A DNA stretch of 64,000 bases, from assembly GCA_022841825.1 (NCBI GenBank), contig JALHQT010000002.1:767276-831275 (forward strand), in the 5' to 3' direction. The notes beneath the pieces were generated by a model that ran no database searches, had not been told where the DNA came from, and saw nothing but the letters and a program-made list of their open reading frames with translations. Position 1 is the first letter of the stretch. Each line of letters opens with the position of its first letter. The DNA comes from Anaerolineae bacterium. GTDB lineage: Bacteria; Chloroflexota; Anaerolineae; Aggregatilineales; Phototrophicaceae. The translations under genes were made by a program, and so were the position numbers. Below are positions 1 through 9,599 of this stretch, piece by piece.

Positions 1-804
<804 letters not shown>

Positions 805-814
805 AAGCAAGAAA

Positions 815-882
815 CCTCACTCCCTCAATCCCCCTCTCCGTGTACGGAGAGGGGGAAGCGAGCGTAGCGAGCAGGGGTGAGG
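815..882. repeat. C-rich palindromic repeat, copy 1
   Basis: Begins CCTCACTCCCTC and ends GGGGTGAGG, with an inner perfect inverted repeat CCCCCTCTCCG / CGGAGAGGGGG around TGTA. It follows the stop codon of the ABC ATPase by about ten bases, so it could also end or attenuate transcription. A near copy lies at 1771-1839 and related elements lie at 5636-5870 and 21816-21865. Confidence 0.8.
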
Positions 883-918
883 TCTCTGGATAGACAACGT
901 TATTAAGGAGAGTTTTCT

Positions 919-1767
919 ATGCGTTTTGGTGTCAACATGTGGGTGTGGGTTTCGCCCCCGACCACCCATGATCTGCGCGACCTCGCGCCGCGCGTCAAAA
1001 GCATGGGCTTTGATTGGATCGAAGTGCCGCTGGAGAGCCTGACCGATCTCGATCCCGCCGTTGGCGGGCAGATCATCGCCGATCAGGGACTCGGCGTCAG
1101 CACCTGCGCCGCGATGGGTCCCGACCGCGATCTGATCCACCCCGACGCGGCGATCCAGCAGAACGGCATCGCCTACATTCGCGGCTGCATCGAGCACACG
1201 CAGGCGCTCGGCGGCACGAACCTCGTCGGTCCCATCTACTCCGCCGTCGGGCGCGTTTGGCAGCAGACGCCGGACGAACGCGCGCGCGATGTCGATACGC
1301 TGGTGCGCAACCTGCGCACGCTGGCGGAATACGCGGGCGATCATGGCGTCGTCCTCGGCGTCGAGCCGCTCAACCGCTTCGAGACCAGCTTCATCAATAT
1401 CGCTCCGCAGGTGATCGAGGTCATCGACCGCGTGGATCATCCCGCCTGTAAGGTCATGCTCGATACCTTCCATATGAATATCGAAGAGAAGTCGCTCGGC
1501 GATGCCATCCGCGCCGTCGGCTCGCGGCTGTGCCATCTGCACGCCTGCGAAAACGACCGCGGCGCGCCGGGCAGCGGTAATGTCACCTGGGACGCCGTGG
1601 CGCAGGCGATCAAGGACATCGGCTTTGACGGTCCTGTCGTGATCGAGTCGTTCACGGACAAGGTGAAGACCATCGCGCGCGCGGCGGCGATCTGGCGTCC
1701 GTTCGAGGCGAGCCAGGATGCGCTGGCGCAAAATGGCGTGAACTTCCTCAAGAAGCTGTTGGCATAG
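919..1767 (+). CDS. Sugar phosphate isomerase/epimerase (TIM barrel)
   Basis: Xylose-isomerase-like TIM barrel of the D-tagatose/D-psicose 3-epimerase type (282 aa, the usual length). Such enzymes use a divalent metal to epimerise or isomerise ketoses. The four expected metal ligands are visible: Glu in GVEPLNRFE, Asp in VMLDTFHMN, His in CHLHACENDRG and Glu in VVIESF. The start is supported by AAGGAG about 9 bases upstream of the ATG. A second, divergent member lies at 4739-5620 in the same run, which suggests two successive isomerisations or two related substrates in one pathway. The exact sugar cannot be deduced. Confidence 0.88.
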   Translation: MRFGVNMWVWVSPPTTHDLRDLAPRVKSMGFDWIEVPLESLTDLDPAVGGQIIADQGLGVSTCAAMGPDRDLIHPDAAIQQNGIAYIRGCIEHTQALGGTNLVGPIYSAVGRVWQQTPDERARDVDTLVRNLRTLAEYAGDHGVVLGVEPLNRFETSFINIAPQVIEVIDRVDHPACKVMLDTFHMNIEEKSLGDAIRAVGSRLCHLHACENDRGAPGSGNVTWDAVAQAIKDIGFDGPVVIESFTDKVKTIARAAAIWRPFEASQDALAQNGVNFLKKLLA

Positions 1768-1770
1768 AAA

Positions 1771-1839
1771 CCTCACCCCCTCAGTCCCCCTCTCCGTAGA
1801 CGGAGAGGGGGAAGCGAGCGAAGCGAGCAGGGGGTGAGG
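1771..1839. repeat. C-rich palindromic repeat, copy 2
   Basis: Near copy of the element at 815-882: CCTCACCCCCTCAGTCCCCC, an inner inverted repeat CCCCCTCTCCG/CGGAGAGGGGG around TAGA, then GAAGCGAGCG and GGGGGTGAGG. It again starts just after a stop codon. Confidence 0.8.
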
Positions 1840-1860
1840 TCAAGACTAAGGGTGTATTTC

Positions 1861-2568
1861 ATGAGCCGATACATCGGACCTATCAAGTGGCTGGGCGGCA
1901 TCGCGGTTGGGCTGTTCGCCTTCGCCTATCTCTTCAGCCTGGTTATCATGCCCGCGCTGCCGGAAGACATCCGCAACGGTGTCCTGACGCACGCCATTCC
2001 GTTCTTCGCGGCGTTCGTCGGCGTGCTGCTGCTCTTCATCCTGCTGATCGTGCTGGTGGCGCGGCGCTTCGACCGCAAAATCCCCAACCGCACCTACAAG
2101 AGCATCGAAAACCTGATCGTCTTCACGATCATTTTCTCGGTCGTCTGCCTGTTCAATCCCTGGAGCTTCGTGCCCTATCGCTACGGCTTCGGGATGCTGG
2201 TGATCGCGACGCTGTCGTTCATCGTGTGGAGTCATGTCGCGCCGCCGCGCACCGGGCTGGATGAGACGATCAAGCCGTTCACGTCGGTCAATCATCTCGT
2301 CGGCGTCATCGCCGCTGCCATCGTGATGGTGCTCATCATCAGCAGCGCCATCGCCACCAACGAGCCGCGCGCCCCCTTCGGCATCCGCGAGCGCGTCTGG
2401 AACACCTACGACGAGGCGCGCCAGGCGGAGATTGCGACCGCCGCGACCTCGGACTTCAGCCAGGTCGAAATCCCATTCCTGGTCATCTTTTCGCTCATTC
2501 CGGGAGCGATGGTCTATCTGTTGAGCCGGGAACTGGTCGGCGGGCGCGGCAGCGCCCAGGCAGGCTGA
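1861..2568 (+). CDS. Polytopic membrane protein, unknown function
   Basis: I do not recognise a family. The 235-residue product has five or six hydrophobic segments, roughly at residues 10-31, 44-68, 84-102, 105-124, 145-167 and 205-225, and no signal peptide. An upstream in-frame GTG at 1834 lies inside the intergenic repeat, so the ATG at 1861 (after AAGGGTG) is preferred. It sits between an epimerase gene and a Tm-1-like gene, with only 2 bases to the next start, so it is probably co-transcribed with the catabolic genes. A role as an accessory transport or membrane component is possible but is guesswork. Confidence 0.75.
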   Translation: MSRYIGPIKWLGGIAVGLFAFAYLFSLVIMPALPEDIRNGVLTHAIPFFAAFVGVLLLFILLIVLVARRFDRKIPNRTYKSIENLIVFTIIFSVVCLFNPWSFVPYRYGFGMLVIATLSFIVWSHVAPPRTGLDETIKPFTSVNHLVGVIAAAIVMVLIISSAIATNEPRAPFGIRERVWNTYDEARQAEIATAATSDFSQVEIPFLVIFSLIPGAMVYLLSRELVGGRGSAQAG

Positions 2569-2570
2569 CG

Positions 2571-3797
2571 TTGAAGACGGTCGCCATCCTCGGCGCGCTC
2601 GACACCAAAGGGGCGGATTTTGCCTACCTGAAGGCGGAGATCGCGCGGCGCGGCTGCGCGACGCTCGTGATCGATTTCGGCGTCGTCGGCAGTCCGGGCT
2701 TTGCGCCGGACATCACGAGCGCAGAAGTCGCGACGGCGGGCGGCAGCGCGCTGGGCGACCTGATCGCGCACGGCGACCGGGGCGAAGCGATGGCAGCGAT
2801 GGGGCGCGGCGCGGCTGCTCTCGTGCGGCGGCTCCACAGCGAGGGCAGGATCGACGCCATCATCAGCATGGGCGGCGGCGGCGGCACCTCGGTGGCGACT
2901 GCGGCGATGCGCGCGCTGCCCATCGGCTTCCCCAAGCTGATGGTGAGCACGGTCGCGGGCGGCGATGTCAGTGGCTTCGTCGGCATCTCCGACATCGTGA
3001 TGATGCCCGCCATCCTGGATGTGAACGGCGTCAATCGCATCAGCCGCCGCATCTACGCCAACGCCGCCGGCGCGATCTGCGGCATGGCGGGCGTTGAGGT
3101 GCAGCAATCGGGCGATAAACCCGTGATCGCGGTGACAATGTTCGGCAATACGACACGCGCGGTCAATCACGCCAAAGGCGTGCTGGAAGCGGCGGGTTAC
3201 GAAGTGCTGGTCTTCCACGCGACCGGGACAGGCGGGCGGCAGATGGAAGCGCTGATCGCGACCGGCATGATCAGCGCCGTGCTTGACCTGACGACGACCG
3301 AATGGGCGGACGAGCTGCTCGGTGGCGTGCTGAGCGCGGGACCGACGCGCCTGGACGCGGCGGCGGCGGCGGGCATCCCGCAGGTGGTCGCGCCGGGCTG
3401 CCTGGATATGTGCAACTTCTGGGCACAGGAGACGGTGCCGGAGCGTTACGCCGGGCGGTTGTTCTACGAGTGGAATCCGAACGTCACGCTGATGCGCACG
3501 ACGCCGGATGAGTGCGCGCAGCTCGGCGGCATCATCGCCCACAAGCTGAATGCGGCGCACGGGCGCGTGGCGGTCTATATCCCGCGCGGCGGCTGGTCGG
3601 AGATCGACCTGCCAGGCAAACCGTTCCACTCGCCGGAGGCGATTGAGGCGTTCGCGCGTACACTCCACCGCGAGCTGCTGATGACGATCCCGGTCGTCGA
3701 GATGGCGCAGGACATCAACGACCCGGAGTTCGCGGGGGCGGCGGCGAACGCGCTGCTCGATTTGATCAAGGCTGCTGCATCGGAGGCGACATCATGA
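2571..3797 (+). CDS. Tm-1-like ATP-binding domain protein (UPF0261), copy 1
   Basis: Member of the UPF0261/Tm-1 N-terminal family (408 aa). The plant homologue is the N-terminal half of the tomato mosaic virus resistance protein Tm-1; the bacterial reaction is not settled. Recognised by the start [16 protein letters not shown], the glycine-rich [19 protein letters not shown] and [12 protein letters not shown]. The start is a TTG two bases after the previous stop; no better codon is available because the family motif begins at once. It overlaps the next gene by ATGA. That gene encodes the domain fused C-terminally in Tm-1, so the two proteins probably form a complex. A diverged second copy is at 5921. 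Confidence 0.88.
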   Translation: MKTVAILGALDTKGADFAYLKAEIARRGCATLVIDFGVVGSPGFAPDITSAEVATAGGSALGDLIAHGDRGEAMAAMGRGAAALVRRLHSEGRIDAIISMGGGGGTSVATAAMRALPIGFPKLMVSTVAGGDVSGFVGISDIVMMPAILDVNGVNRISRRIYANAAGAICGMAGVEVQQSGDKPVIAVTMFGNTTRAVNHAKGVLEAAGYEVLVFHATGTGGRQMEALIATGMISAVLDLTTTEWADELLGGVLSAGPTRLDAAAAAGIPQVVAPGCLDMCNFWAQETVPERYAGRLFYEWNPNVTLMRTTPDECAQLGGIIAHKLNAAHGRVAVYIPRGGWSEIDLPGKPFHSPEAIEAFARTLHRELLMTIPVVEMAQDINDPEFAGAAANALLDLIKAAASEATS

Positions 3798-4636
3798 GCT
3801 TCACGCGCGACGAAATCCTACGACGCCTGCACGACCAGCGCGCGGCGGGCAAGCTGATCCTCGGCGTTGGCGCGGGCACGGGCATCTCCGCCAAGTTCGA
3901 GGAGGCGGGCGGCGCTGACCTGATCATCATCTATAACTCCGGGCGCTACCGGATGGCGGGGCGCGGCTCGCTGGCGGGGCTGCTGGCGTATGGCGACGCC
4001 AACGCCATCGTGATGGAGATGGCGGGCGAGGTGCTGCCTGTCGTGCGTGATACGCCCGTGCTGGCGGGCGTCAACGGCACCGACCCCTTCCGCCTGATGC
4101 TGCCGTTTCTGAAGCAGATCAAAGAGATCGGCTTCAGCGGCGTGCAGAACTTTCCGACGGTTGGGCTGTTTGACGGGACATTCCGCGCCAACATCGAGGC
4201 GACCGGGATGGGCTACGACAAAGAAGTGGCGATGATCCAGCAGGCGCGCCAGCTCGACCTGTTCACCTCGCCCTACGTCTTCACGCCGGACGAGGCGCGG
4301 GCGATGGTCGGCGCGGGTGCCGACCTGATCGTCTGCCATGTCGGGCTGACGACGGCGGGCACCATCGGCGCGGCTGTCGCGCTGACGCTCGAAGAGGCGT
4401 GCCAGCGCGTGATGATGCTGGCGGAGACGGTCTGGTCGCTCGACCGCGACAAGCTGGTCATCTGTCACGGCGGTCCGTTCGACGAGCCGGACAATGTGGC
4501 GAGGGCGCTGACGATGCTGCCGGGGATCGCAGGGTTTTACGGCGCATCGAGCGCGGAACGCCTGCCGACCGAACGCGCCATCCGGGCGCAGGTCGCCGCC
4601 TTCAAGAACCTGCCGCCGCCGCCAGGCAGGGGATGA
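3794..4636 (+). CDS. Phosphoenolpyruvate hydrolase-like TIM-barrel protein
   Basis: 280-residue TIM barrel of the phosphoenolpyruvate-hydrolase/Tm-1 C-terminal family. Diagnostic stretches are [45 protein letters not shown] and [13 protein letters not shown]. Start: GGAGG is 7 bases before the ATG, and the ATG overlaps the preceding TGA (ATGA), so translation is coupled. Members are annotated as PEP hydrolase or C-C bond lyase-like by superfamily; a real activity for this branch is not established to my knowledge. In context it probably cleaves or rearranges an intermediate made by the Tm-1-like partner. Confidence 0.87.
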   Translation: MSFTRDEILRRLHDQRAAGKLILGVGAGTGISAKFEEAGGADLIIIYNSGRYRMAGRGSLAGLLAYGDANAIVMEMAGEVLPVVRDTPVLAGVNGTDPFRLMLPFLKQIKEIGFSGVQNFPTVGLFDGTFRANIEATGMGYDKEVAMIQQARQLDLFTSPYVFTPDEARAMVGAGADLIVCHVGLTTAGTIGAAVALTLEEACQRVMMLAETVWSLDRDKLVICHGGPFDEPDNVARALTMLPGIAGFYGASSAERLPTERAIRAQVAAFKNLPPPPGRG

Positions 4637-4738
4637 TTGGATACAAGGAGGAGTTGCCAACTACAGACGATAACGCCGCATGTCTGGCGCACTGCGAATT
4701 TACGACACACTTTCTATCGATAAGGAGACTGTTTCATC

Positions 4739-5620
4739 ATGAAGATATGTATGCATAACTGGATGCGCCCGGAACCGATTGAGACGACCATTGACCGCAT
4801 GAAGCGCCTGGGTTACGACGGCATTCAGATCATGGGCGAGCCGCGCAAATACGATTGGAAGCATGTGCGCGGGCTGCTGGATAGCAACGGTCTGAAGTGC
4901 TTTGGCTCCGTCAGCATCATGGTGCATGGGCGCGACCTGATCCACGCTGACCCGTACTACCGCGAGATGACCGTCGCCTATCTGAAGGAATGCCTGGATA
5001 TGGTCGCCGCGCTCGGCGGCAGCATCTTCACGCTCGTGCCGAGCGAAGTCGGCAAGATCGTGGCGATGGCGGATGCAGAAACTGAGTGGGCGTGGGCGGT
5101 CGAAGGCGTACGCGAAGTCGCCAAACACGCTGCAAAGCACGGCATCCGCATCGGGCTGGAGCCGCTCAACCGCTTCGAGACGAACTTCCTCAACCGCCAC
5201 GACCAGGCGATTAAGCTGATGCAGGACGCCAACGAGTCGAACCTGGGTGTCTGCCTCGACGCCTTCCACATCAACATCGAAGAGGCAGATCCCTACCAGG
5301 CGATCATGAACACGGGCAAGTACCTGGTCGATTTCCATGTTGCGGATAACAACCGCTTCCCGCCTGGGCAGGGCAACCTGGACTGGGCGACGCTGATCAG
5401 CACGCTCAAGCAGTCGGGTTACAACGAACAGCTCACGGTCGAGTTCGTCGTGCCGATGGATCGTTCGCCGCTGGCGAAGAAGGGCGAAGCCGCCGGGACG
5501 ACCGCGACCGAGGCGGAGCTGAAATTCATCCGCGATCACGGCAGCGACCTGATGAGCGACGCCGAATACAGCAGCTACGTCGAGGCGTCGATCAAGCACC
5601 TGCGCGCAGCGGGGGCGTGA
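4739..5620 (+). CDS. Sugar phosphate isomerase/epimerase (TIM barrel), second
   Basis: 293-residue xylose-isomerase-like barrel. Metal ligands are visible as Glu in IGLEPLNRFE, Asp in VCLDAFHIN, His in VDFHVADNNR and Glu in LTVEFVVP. It shares the EPLNRFET core with the protein encoded at 919 but differs strongly elsewhere, so it probably acts on a different intermediate. AAGGAG lies about 11 bases upstream of the ATG. A gap of about 100 bases separates it from the PEP-hydrolase-like gene, and a 300-base repeat-filled gap follows it. The substrate is unknown; a D-psicose or tagatose epimerase-like activity is the default assignment. Confidence 0.87.
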   Translation: MKICMHNWMRPEPIETTIDRMKRLGYDGIQIMGEPRKYDWKHVRGLLDSNGLKCFGSVSIMVHGRDLIHADPYYREMTVAYLKECLDMVAALGGSIFTLVPSEVGKIVAMADAETEWAWAVEGVREVAKHAAKHGIRIGLEPLNRFETNFLNRHDQAIKLMQDANESNLGVCLDAFHINIEEADPYQAIMNTGKYLVDFHVADNNRFPPGQGNLDWATLISTLKQSGYNEQLTVEFVVPMDRSPLAKKGEAAGTTATEAELKFIRDHGSDLMSDAEYSSYVEASIKHLRAAGA

Positions 5621-5635
5621 TATTTAGCGGTGAAA

Positions 5636-5870
5636 GCCCTCACCCCAAACCCCTCTCCCGAACGGCGAGTACGCCTGGGAGAGGGGCTTCCAGAAGGGAG
5701 AGGACACACATCCGCCCTATGTTCTGGCTCCCCTCCCTCGCAGCCCTGCGCTTGGTCGCCACTGCGCAGGCTGCGCGGAAAGGGGTGTAGGGACGAGGCA
5801 TGCCTCGTCCGTCTGAAAGCCCCTCTCCCAGGTGTACTCGCCGTTCGGGAGAGGGGTTGGGGGTGAGGGC
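5636..5870. repeat. Composite inverted-repeat element (MITE-like), fills the 5621-5920 gap
   Basis: Two 54-base arms (5636-5689 and 5817-5870) are inverted copies differing at about two positions. Each arm is itself a palindrome-rich copy of the C-rich family (CCCCTCTCCCGAACGGCGAG). They enclose about 127 bases that contain the perfect 20-base palindrome GGACGAGGCATGCCTCGTCC at 5791-5810, a member of a second repeat family. There is no convincing gene inside. It looks like a non-autonomous mobile element with another repeat nested in it. Confidence 0.75.
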
Positions 5871-5920
5871 AGTGAGCATATCTGCTGAAGATTCTTTGTG
5901 ATCTACCTGGAAGATTGATC

Positions 5921-7141
5921 ATGGCAACCGTACTCCTGATTGGCACGCTCGATACCAAAGGTCCCGAAACCGCCTACCTGCGTGATGCGGTGCAGGCGAA
6001 TGGCTGCGAGACGCTCGTGCTCGATTCCGGTATCCTCGGCGAGGCGGTTGGCATCACGGCGGATTTCCCGCGCGCGGTCGTGGCAGAGGCGGCGGGTTCG
6101 ACCATTGACGCGCTGCGCAATGCGGGCACGCGCGGCAAAGCGGTCGAGGAGATGCTCAAGGGCGTGCGCAAGATCACGCTCGATCTGCTCGCCGAGGGGC
6201 GCATTCATGGCATGGCGGCGCTCGGCGGGGCGGAGGGCAGCGTGCTGGCGGCAGCGGCGGCGAAGGTGCTGCCCATCGGCTTCCCCAAGCTGATCGTCTC
6301 GCCGATTGCGTCCGGACATCGCAAGTTCGCGCCGTTCGTCGGCACCAAAGATGTGCTCGTCATGCACTCCATCGTGGACATCCTCGGACTGAACGACATC
6401 AGCCGCACGGTGTTCGAGTCGGCGGCAGCCGCCATCGCGGGCATGGCGAAGGGCTACGAAGTGCGCGGCGCGCTCGCGCCCAGCGGCAGGAAAGCGGTCG
6501 CCGCCACCATGCTGGGCAACACGACGCGCCCACTCATGCACATGAAGCCGCAGATCGAAGCGCATGGGCTGGATTTCGTGATCTTCCACGCCAACGGCGT
6601 CGGCGGGCAGGCGATGGAGGAGCTGATCAGCGCGGGGCAGTTCGCCGCAGTGCTGGATTACACGTTGAGCGAAGTCGCGGGGAATATCGCGGGCGGTTTT
6701 CATGTCGGCGGTCCGGCGCGGCTGGATGCGGCGGCGCAGGCGGGCATCCCGCAGGTCGTCGTGCCGGGGTGTCTCGATTTTGTCGTGTGGGGCGCAAAGC
6801 ATGAAGTCCCGCCGCAGTACGCGGGTCGCCCGACCTACTACCACAACCCGGAGTTCACGCTCGTTCGCCTGACGGCGGAGGAGCAGATGGCGGCGACGCG
6901 CTTCGTCGTGGACAAGCTCAATCACGCAGTCGGTCCCGTGACGGTCGTCGTGCCGCTGGGCGGGGGGTCGATCATGGATATCGATGGCGGCGCGTTCTGG
7001 CAGCCCGAACTCAACCGCCGCTGCTGGGATGCGCTGCGTGACGGGCTGAAAAGAGAGATACGTTATGTCGAAGTCCCGGCGCACATCAATGATCCGTCGT
7101 TTGCGGATGCGGCGCTGGCGGAATTAATGCGCTTGATTTGA
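5921..7141 (+). CDS. Tm-1-like ATP-binding domain protein (UPF0261), copy 2
   Basis: Second UPF0261 protein of the cluster (406 aa), starting MATVLLIGTLDTKG. It keeps the family frame ([41 protein letters not shown]). The glycine-rich loop, GGGGGTS in copy 1, is GGAEGSV here, so nucleotide binding or substrate choice may differ. The ATG at 5921 is preferred over an in-frame TTG at 5915 because GGAAGA precedes it at about 6 bases. There is no PEP-hydrolase-like gene next to this copy; it is followed by the creatininase-family gene. The two copies are paralogues rather than a recent duplication. Confidence 0.87.
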   Translation: MATVLLIGTLDTKGPETAYLRDAVQANGCETLVLDSGILGEAVGITADFPRAVVAEAAGSTIDALRNAGTRGKAVEEMLKGVRKITLDLLAEGRIHGMAALGGAEGSVLAAAAAKVLPIGFPKLIVSPIASGHRKFAPFVGTKDVLVMHSIVDILGLNDISRTVFESAAAAIAGMAKGYEVRGALAPSGRKAVAATMLGNTTRPLMHMKPQIEAHGLDFVIFHANGVGGQAMEELISAGQFAAVLDYTLSEVAGNIAGGFHVGGPARLDAAAQAGIPQVVVPGCLDFVVWGAKHEVPPQYAGRPTYYHNPEFTLVRLTAEEQMAATRFVVDKLNHAVGPVTVVVPLGGGSIMDIDGGAFWQPELNRRCWDALRDGLKREIRYVEVPAHINDPSFADAALAELMRLI

Positions 7142-7168
7142 GCGGTCGATCAAATGAAACCGTGTGGC

Positions 7169-7228
7169 GGACGCCATGAATGGCGTCCCTACACCCTTGA
7201 TCCCGTAGGGACGCCATTGATGGCGTCC
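7169..7228. repeat. Inverted pair of hairpin repeats (GACGCC stem)
   Basis: Two 20-base palindromes, GGACGCCATGAATGGCGTCC (7169-7188, followed by CTAC) and GGACGCCATTGATGGCGTCC (7209-7228, preceded by GTAG), point away from each other. They belong to the dispersed hairpin family with a GTAG/CTAC edge described under findings. Confidence 0.8.
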
Positions 7229-7272
7229 GTCGAAAAGTAACGAACGTTGGCACAGTTTAGGAGATGCCGATC

Positions 7273-8166
7273 ATGGCAAGTGTACGCAAGAGCAAATCTA
7301 TGAAAGTTCCATCCTTCTGCCTGGGAGATTGGAGCTATGTCGATGTCCAGGAGTATCTCAAGCATTCCGATACCATCCTGATCCCGAAAGCCAGTCTGGA
7401 GCAGCATGGTCCGCATCTGCCGCTCTACTGCGACACCATTACGGCGACCGAAGTCGCCAGCCGCGCGGGCGAAGAAGCGGGCATTCTCTATACGCCGACG
7501 CTCTGGCTGGGCTATTCGCCGCAGCACATGCGCGAGGCGGGCTGGGGTGCGGGCACGATCACCCTGCGCGCGGATACCTATCTCAACGTGCTCTACGACA
7601 TCGGGCGCAGCCTGATTCATCACGGCTTCAACCGCCTGATCTTCGTCAACGGGCATGGCTCGAATGTCAAGGTGGTCGATCCTGTGCTGCGCCGTTTGCG
7701 TTATGAAACCGGCGCGCTCATCGCCTACTACAAGCCGTATGCCGAGCGCTACATCGGCATGCTCAAGGATGTCCTGGAAGGACCTGTCGAGGAGACGCCC
7801 GGCTGGCACGCCGGCGAGTTGGAGACTTCGCAGGTGCTTGCGCACAATCATGAACTCGTGCGCATCGACCGCGCCAAGACCGACAAAGCGCATGCCCCCA
7901 AGTGGCTGGGTCCCGACTGGGAGAAGCACGATGGCATGCCGGATGCCGAATTCCAGGGTTACCAGTATTTCACCTTCCCCTTCGACCACGAAGAATTCAC
8001 GGATTCGGGGACGATGGGCGTGCCGCAGAAAGGGACTGCCGCCAAAGGCGAAGAAGCGTTCCGCCGCTTCAGCAATCACCTGATCGATGCGGTCGAATCG
8101 CTGGAAAAAGTCGAAGTCAACGTCAAGAACCGCGACTGGACGGAAGGCAAAGCATGGCTACCGTAG
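7273..8166 (+). CDS. Creatininase family protein
   Basis: Creatininase/mycofactocin-MftE-like amidohydrolase fold (297 aa), a cytoplasmic metal-dependent hydrolase family acting on cyclic or linear amides. Metal-site motifs are present: LIPKASLEQHGPHLPLYCDT (Glu, His and Asp ligands), FVNGHGSN (His) and GWHAGELET (catalytic Glu). An AGGAG at 7259-7263 is 9 bases from the ATG at 7273, so that start is preferred over the in-frame ATG at 7264, which is too close. The coding sequence overlaps the next gene by 13 bases. In this cluster it probably opens or hydrolyses a lactam, amide or lactone intermediate; creatinine itself is unlikely. Confidence 0.88.
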   Translation: MASVRKSKSMKVPSFCLGDWSYVDVQEYLKHSDTILIPKASLEQHGPHLPLYCDTITATEVASRAGEEAGILYTPTLWLGYSPQHMREAGWGAGTITLRADTYLNVLYDIGRSLIHHGFNRLIFVNGHGSNVKVVDPVLRRLRYETGALIAYYKPYAERYIGMLKDVLEGPVEETPGWHAGELETSQVLAHNHELVRIDRAKTDKAHAPKWLGPDWEKHDGMPDAEFQGYQYFTFPFDHEEFTDSGTMGVPQKGTAAKGEEAFRRFSNHLIDAVESLEKVEVNVKNRDWTEGKAWLP

Positions 8167-9587
8167 CATCAGACCTCCTGAGCGCGCGGCTGACGGAGAT
8201 CGTCGGCGCTGACCGCGTGATGGGCGCGTCACAAGCGCGGACTCAGTATGCGGGCGATCAATGGTGGTATGCCATCGCGGCGGCGGCGGCGGGGCAGCCC
8301 GTCAGCACGCCGGATGTCGCCGCCCGTCCGGCGACGCCGGAGCAGGTCGCCGCCATCCTCCGCCTCGCCAATGAACTGCTGGTCCCGGTCACGCCCTGGG
8401 GTGGCGGCAGCGGCGTACAGGGCGCGGCGAATGCCGACCGGGGCGGCATCGTGCTCGACCTGCGCGACCTCAACCGCGTGCGCCACATTGACCACAAGTC
8501 GCTCACCTGCGTCGTCGAAGCCGGGGTGTCTGTGCGCGATTTCGAAGCAATGCTGAATGCGCAGGGCTTGTGTTTCACGCACTATCCGGCGTCGGCGGAG
8601 TGGGCGACCATCGGCGGCTCCATCGCGGCGCGCGGCTCTGGCGTGCTTTCGAGCAAGTATGGCAAGATCGAGGATCACATCCTCAATCTGGAGTTCGTCA
8701 CGCCGACAGGCGAATTGGTCACCACGCCGAGCGTGCCGCGTCATGCCGTCGGTCCCGAACTGACGCAGCTTATGGTCGGCGCGGAGGGGACGTTGGGCGT
8801 CATCACGGCGGCGACCGTCAAGCTGCGCCCGCTGCCCAAGCGCCGCGCCTTCCTCGTCGCGGAGTTTGACGACCTCGCTGCCGGGATCGAGGCAGGGCGC
8901 GTCATCATGGTCAATGGGCTGCGCCCGCCCGTCATGCGCCTGTACGATGTCCATGCGGCGTCGCACAGCCTGGCACGCGCGGTCGAGGCGACGCTCGACA
9001 AGGCGACCTTCGTCATCATGTTCGATGGCGAGTATCCGCAACTGGTCGATACCGAAGCGTCGATTGCGCGTGATGTGCTGCTGGCGCACGGTGCGCGGCT
9101 GCTGCCGGAAGCGCTGGGCGAATTGTGGTGGGAACGGCGTTACGTGTTCTACTATCCGCCGTACGCGCCGGAACTGCCGAGCATCTGGGGCACGGTCGAT
9201 GTGGTCGCCGATTTCGAGCACATTGAGGCGGTCTACCATGCCACGACCGAGGCGATGCGCGCGGTCGTCCCGGCGGAGTACAACCTGTCGCTCAATACGC
9301 ACCTGTCGCACTGGTACGAGTGGGGGTCGATGATCTACGCGCGCATGAAAGTGCCGAAGGGACCCGACGACCTGAGCGAGGCGAAGGCGCTGCATGATGC
9401 GATCTTCCGCGCGGGTGTCGAGGCGGCGATGAAGGCGGGCGCGGTCATGAACGATCATCATGGTGTCGGGCTGCGGCTGGCACCCTTCATGGATGCGCAG
9501 TATGGCGCGGGCATGGAGTCGCTGCGCCGCATCAAGCGGGCGCTTGACCCGAACAACATCCTCTGCCCCGGCAAGCTGGGGTTGTGA
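8154..9587 (+). CDS. FAD-binding oxidase/dehydrogenase (GlcD/alkyl-DHAP synthase-like)
   Basis: 477-residue flavoprotein with an N-terminal FAD-binding type 4 (PCMH) domain (PVTPWGGGSGVQGAA, then GGSIAARGSGVLSSKYG) and a C-terminal FAD-oxidase domain ending ALDPNNILCPGKLGL. A HHGVGLR motif near residue 440 supplies the conserved histidines. The family oxidises 2-hydroxy acids such as glycolate or D-lactate, or builds alkyl-DHAP. The start overlaps the creatininase gene, so translation is coupled. In this setting oxidation of a sugar-derived 2-hydroxy acid is the most economical reading. There are no iron-sulfur partner subunits (GlcE/GlcF) beside it. Confidence 0.9.
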   Translation: MATVASDLLSARLTEIVGADRVMGASQARTQYAGDQWWYAIAAAAAGQPVSTPDVAARPATPEQVAAILRLANELLVPVTPWGGGSGVQGAANADRGGIVLDLRDLNRVRHIDHKSLTCVVEAGVSVRDFEAMLNAQGLCFTHYPASAEWATIGGSIAARGSGVLSSKYGKIEDHILNLEFVTPTGELVTTPSVPRHAVGPELTQLMVGAEGTLGVITAATVKLRPLPKRRAFLVAEFDDLAAGIEAGRVIMVNGLRPPVMRLYDVHAASHSLARAVEATLDKATFVIMFDGEYPQLVDTEASIARDVLLAHGARLLPEALGELWWERRYVFYYPPYAPELPSIWGTVDVVADFEHIEAVYHATTEAMRAVVPAEYNLSLNTHLSHWYEWGSMIYARMKVPKGPDDLSEAKALHDAIFRAGVEAAMKAGAVMNDHHGVGLRLAPFMDAQYGAGMESLRRIKRALDPNNILCPGKLGL

Positions 9588-9599
9588 CCAGAGGTGACC

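Noticed and set aside
2514-3668. Long minus-strand open frame opposite the first UPF0261 gene
   Set aside because: Arg/His/Asp-rich composition typical of the antisense of a GC-rich gene; no domain, and the plus-strand gene is well supported.
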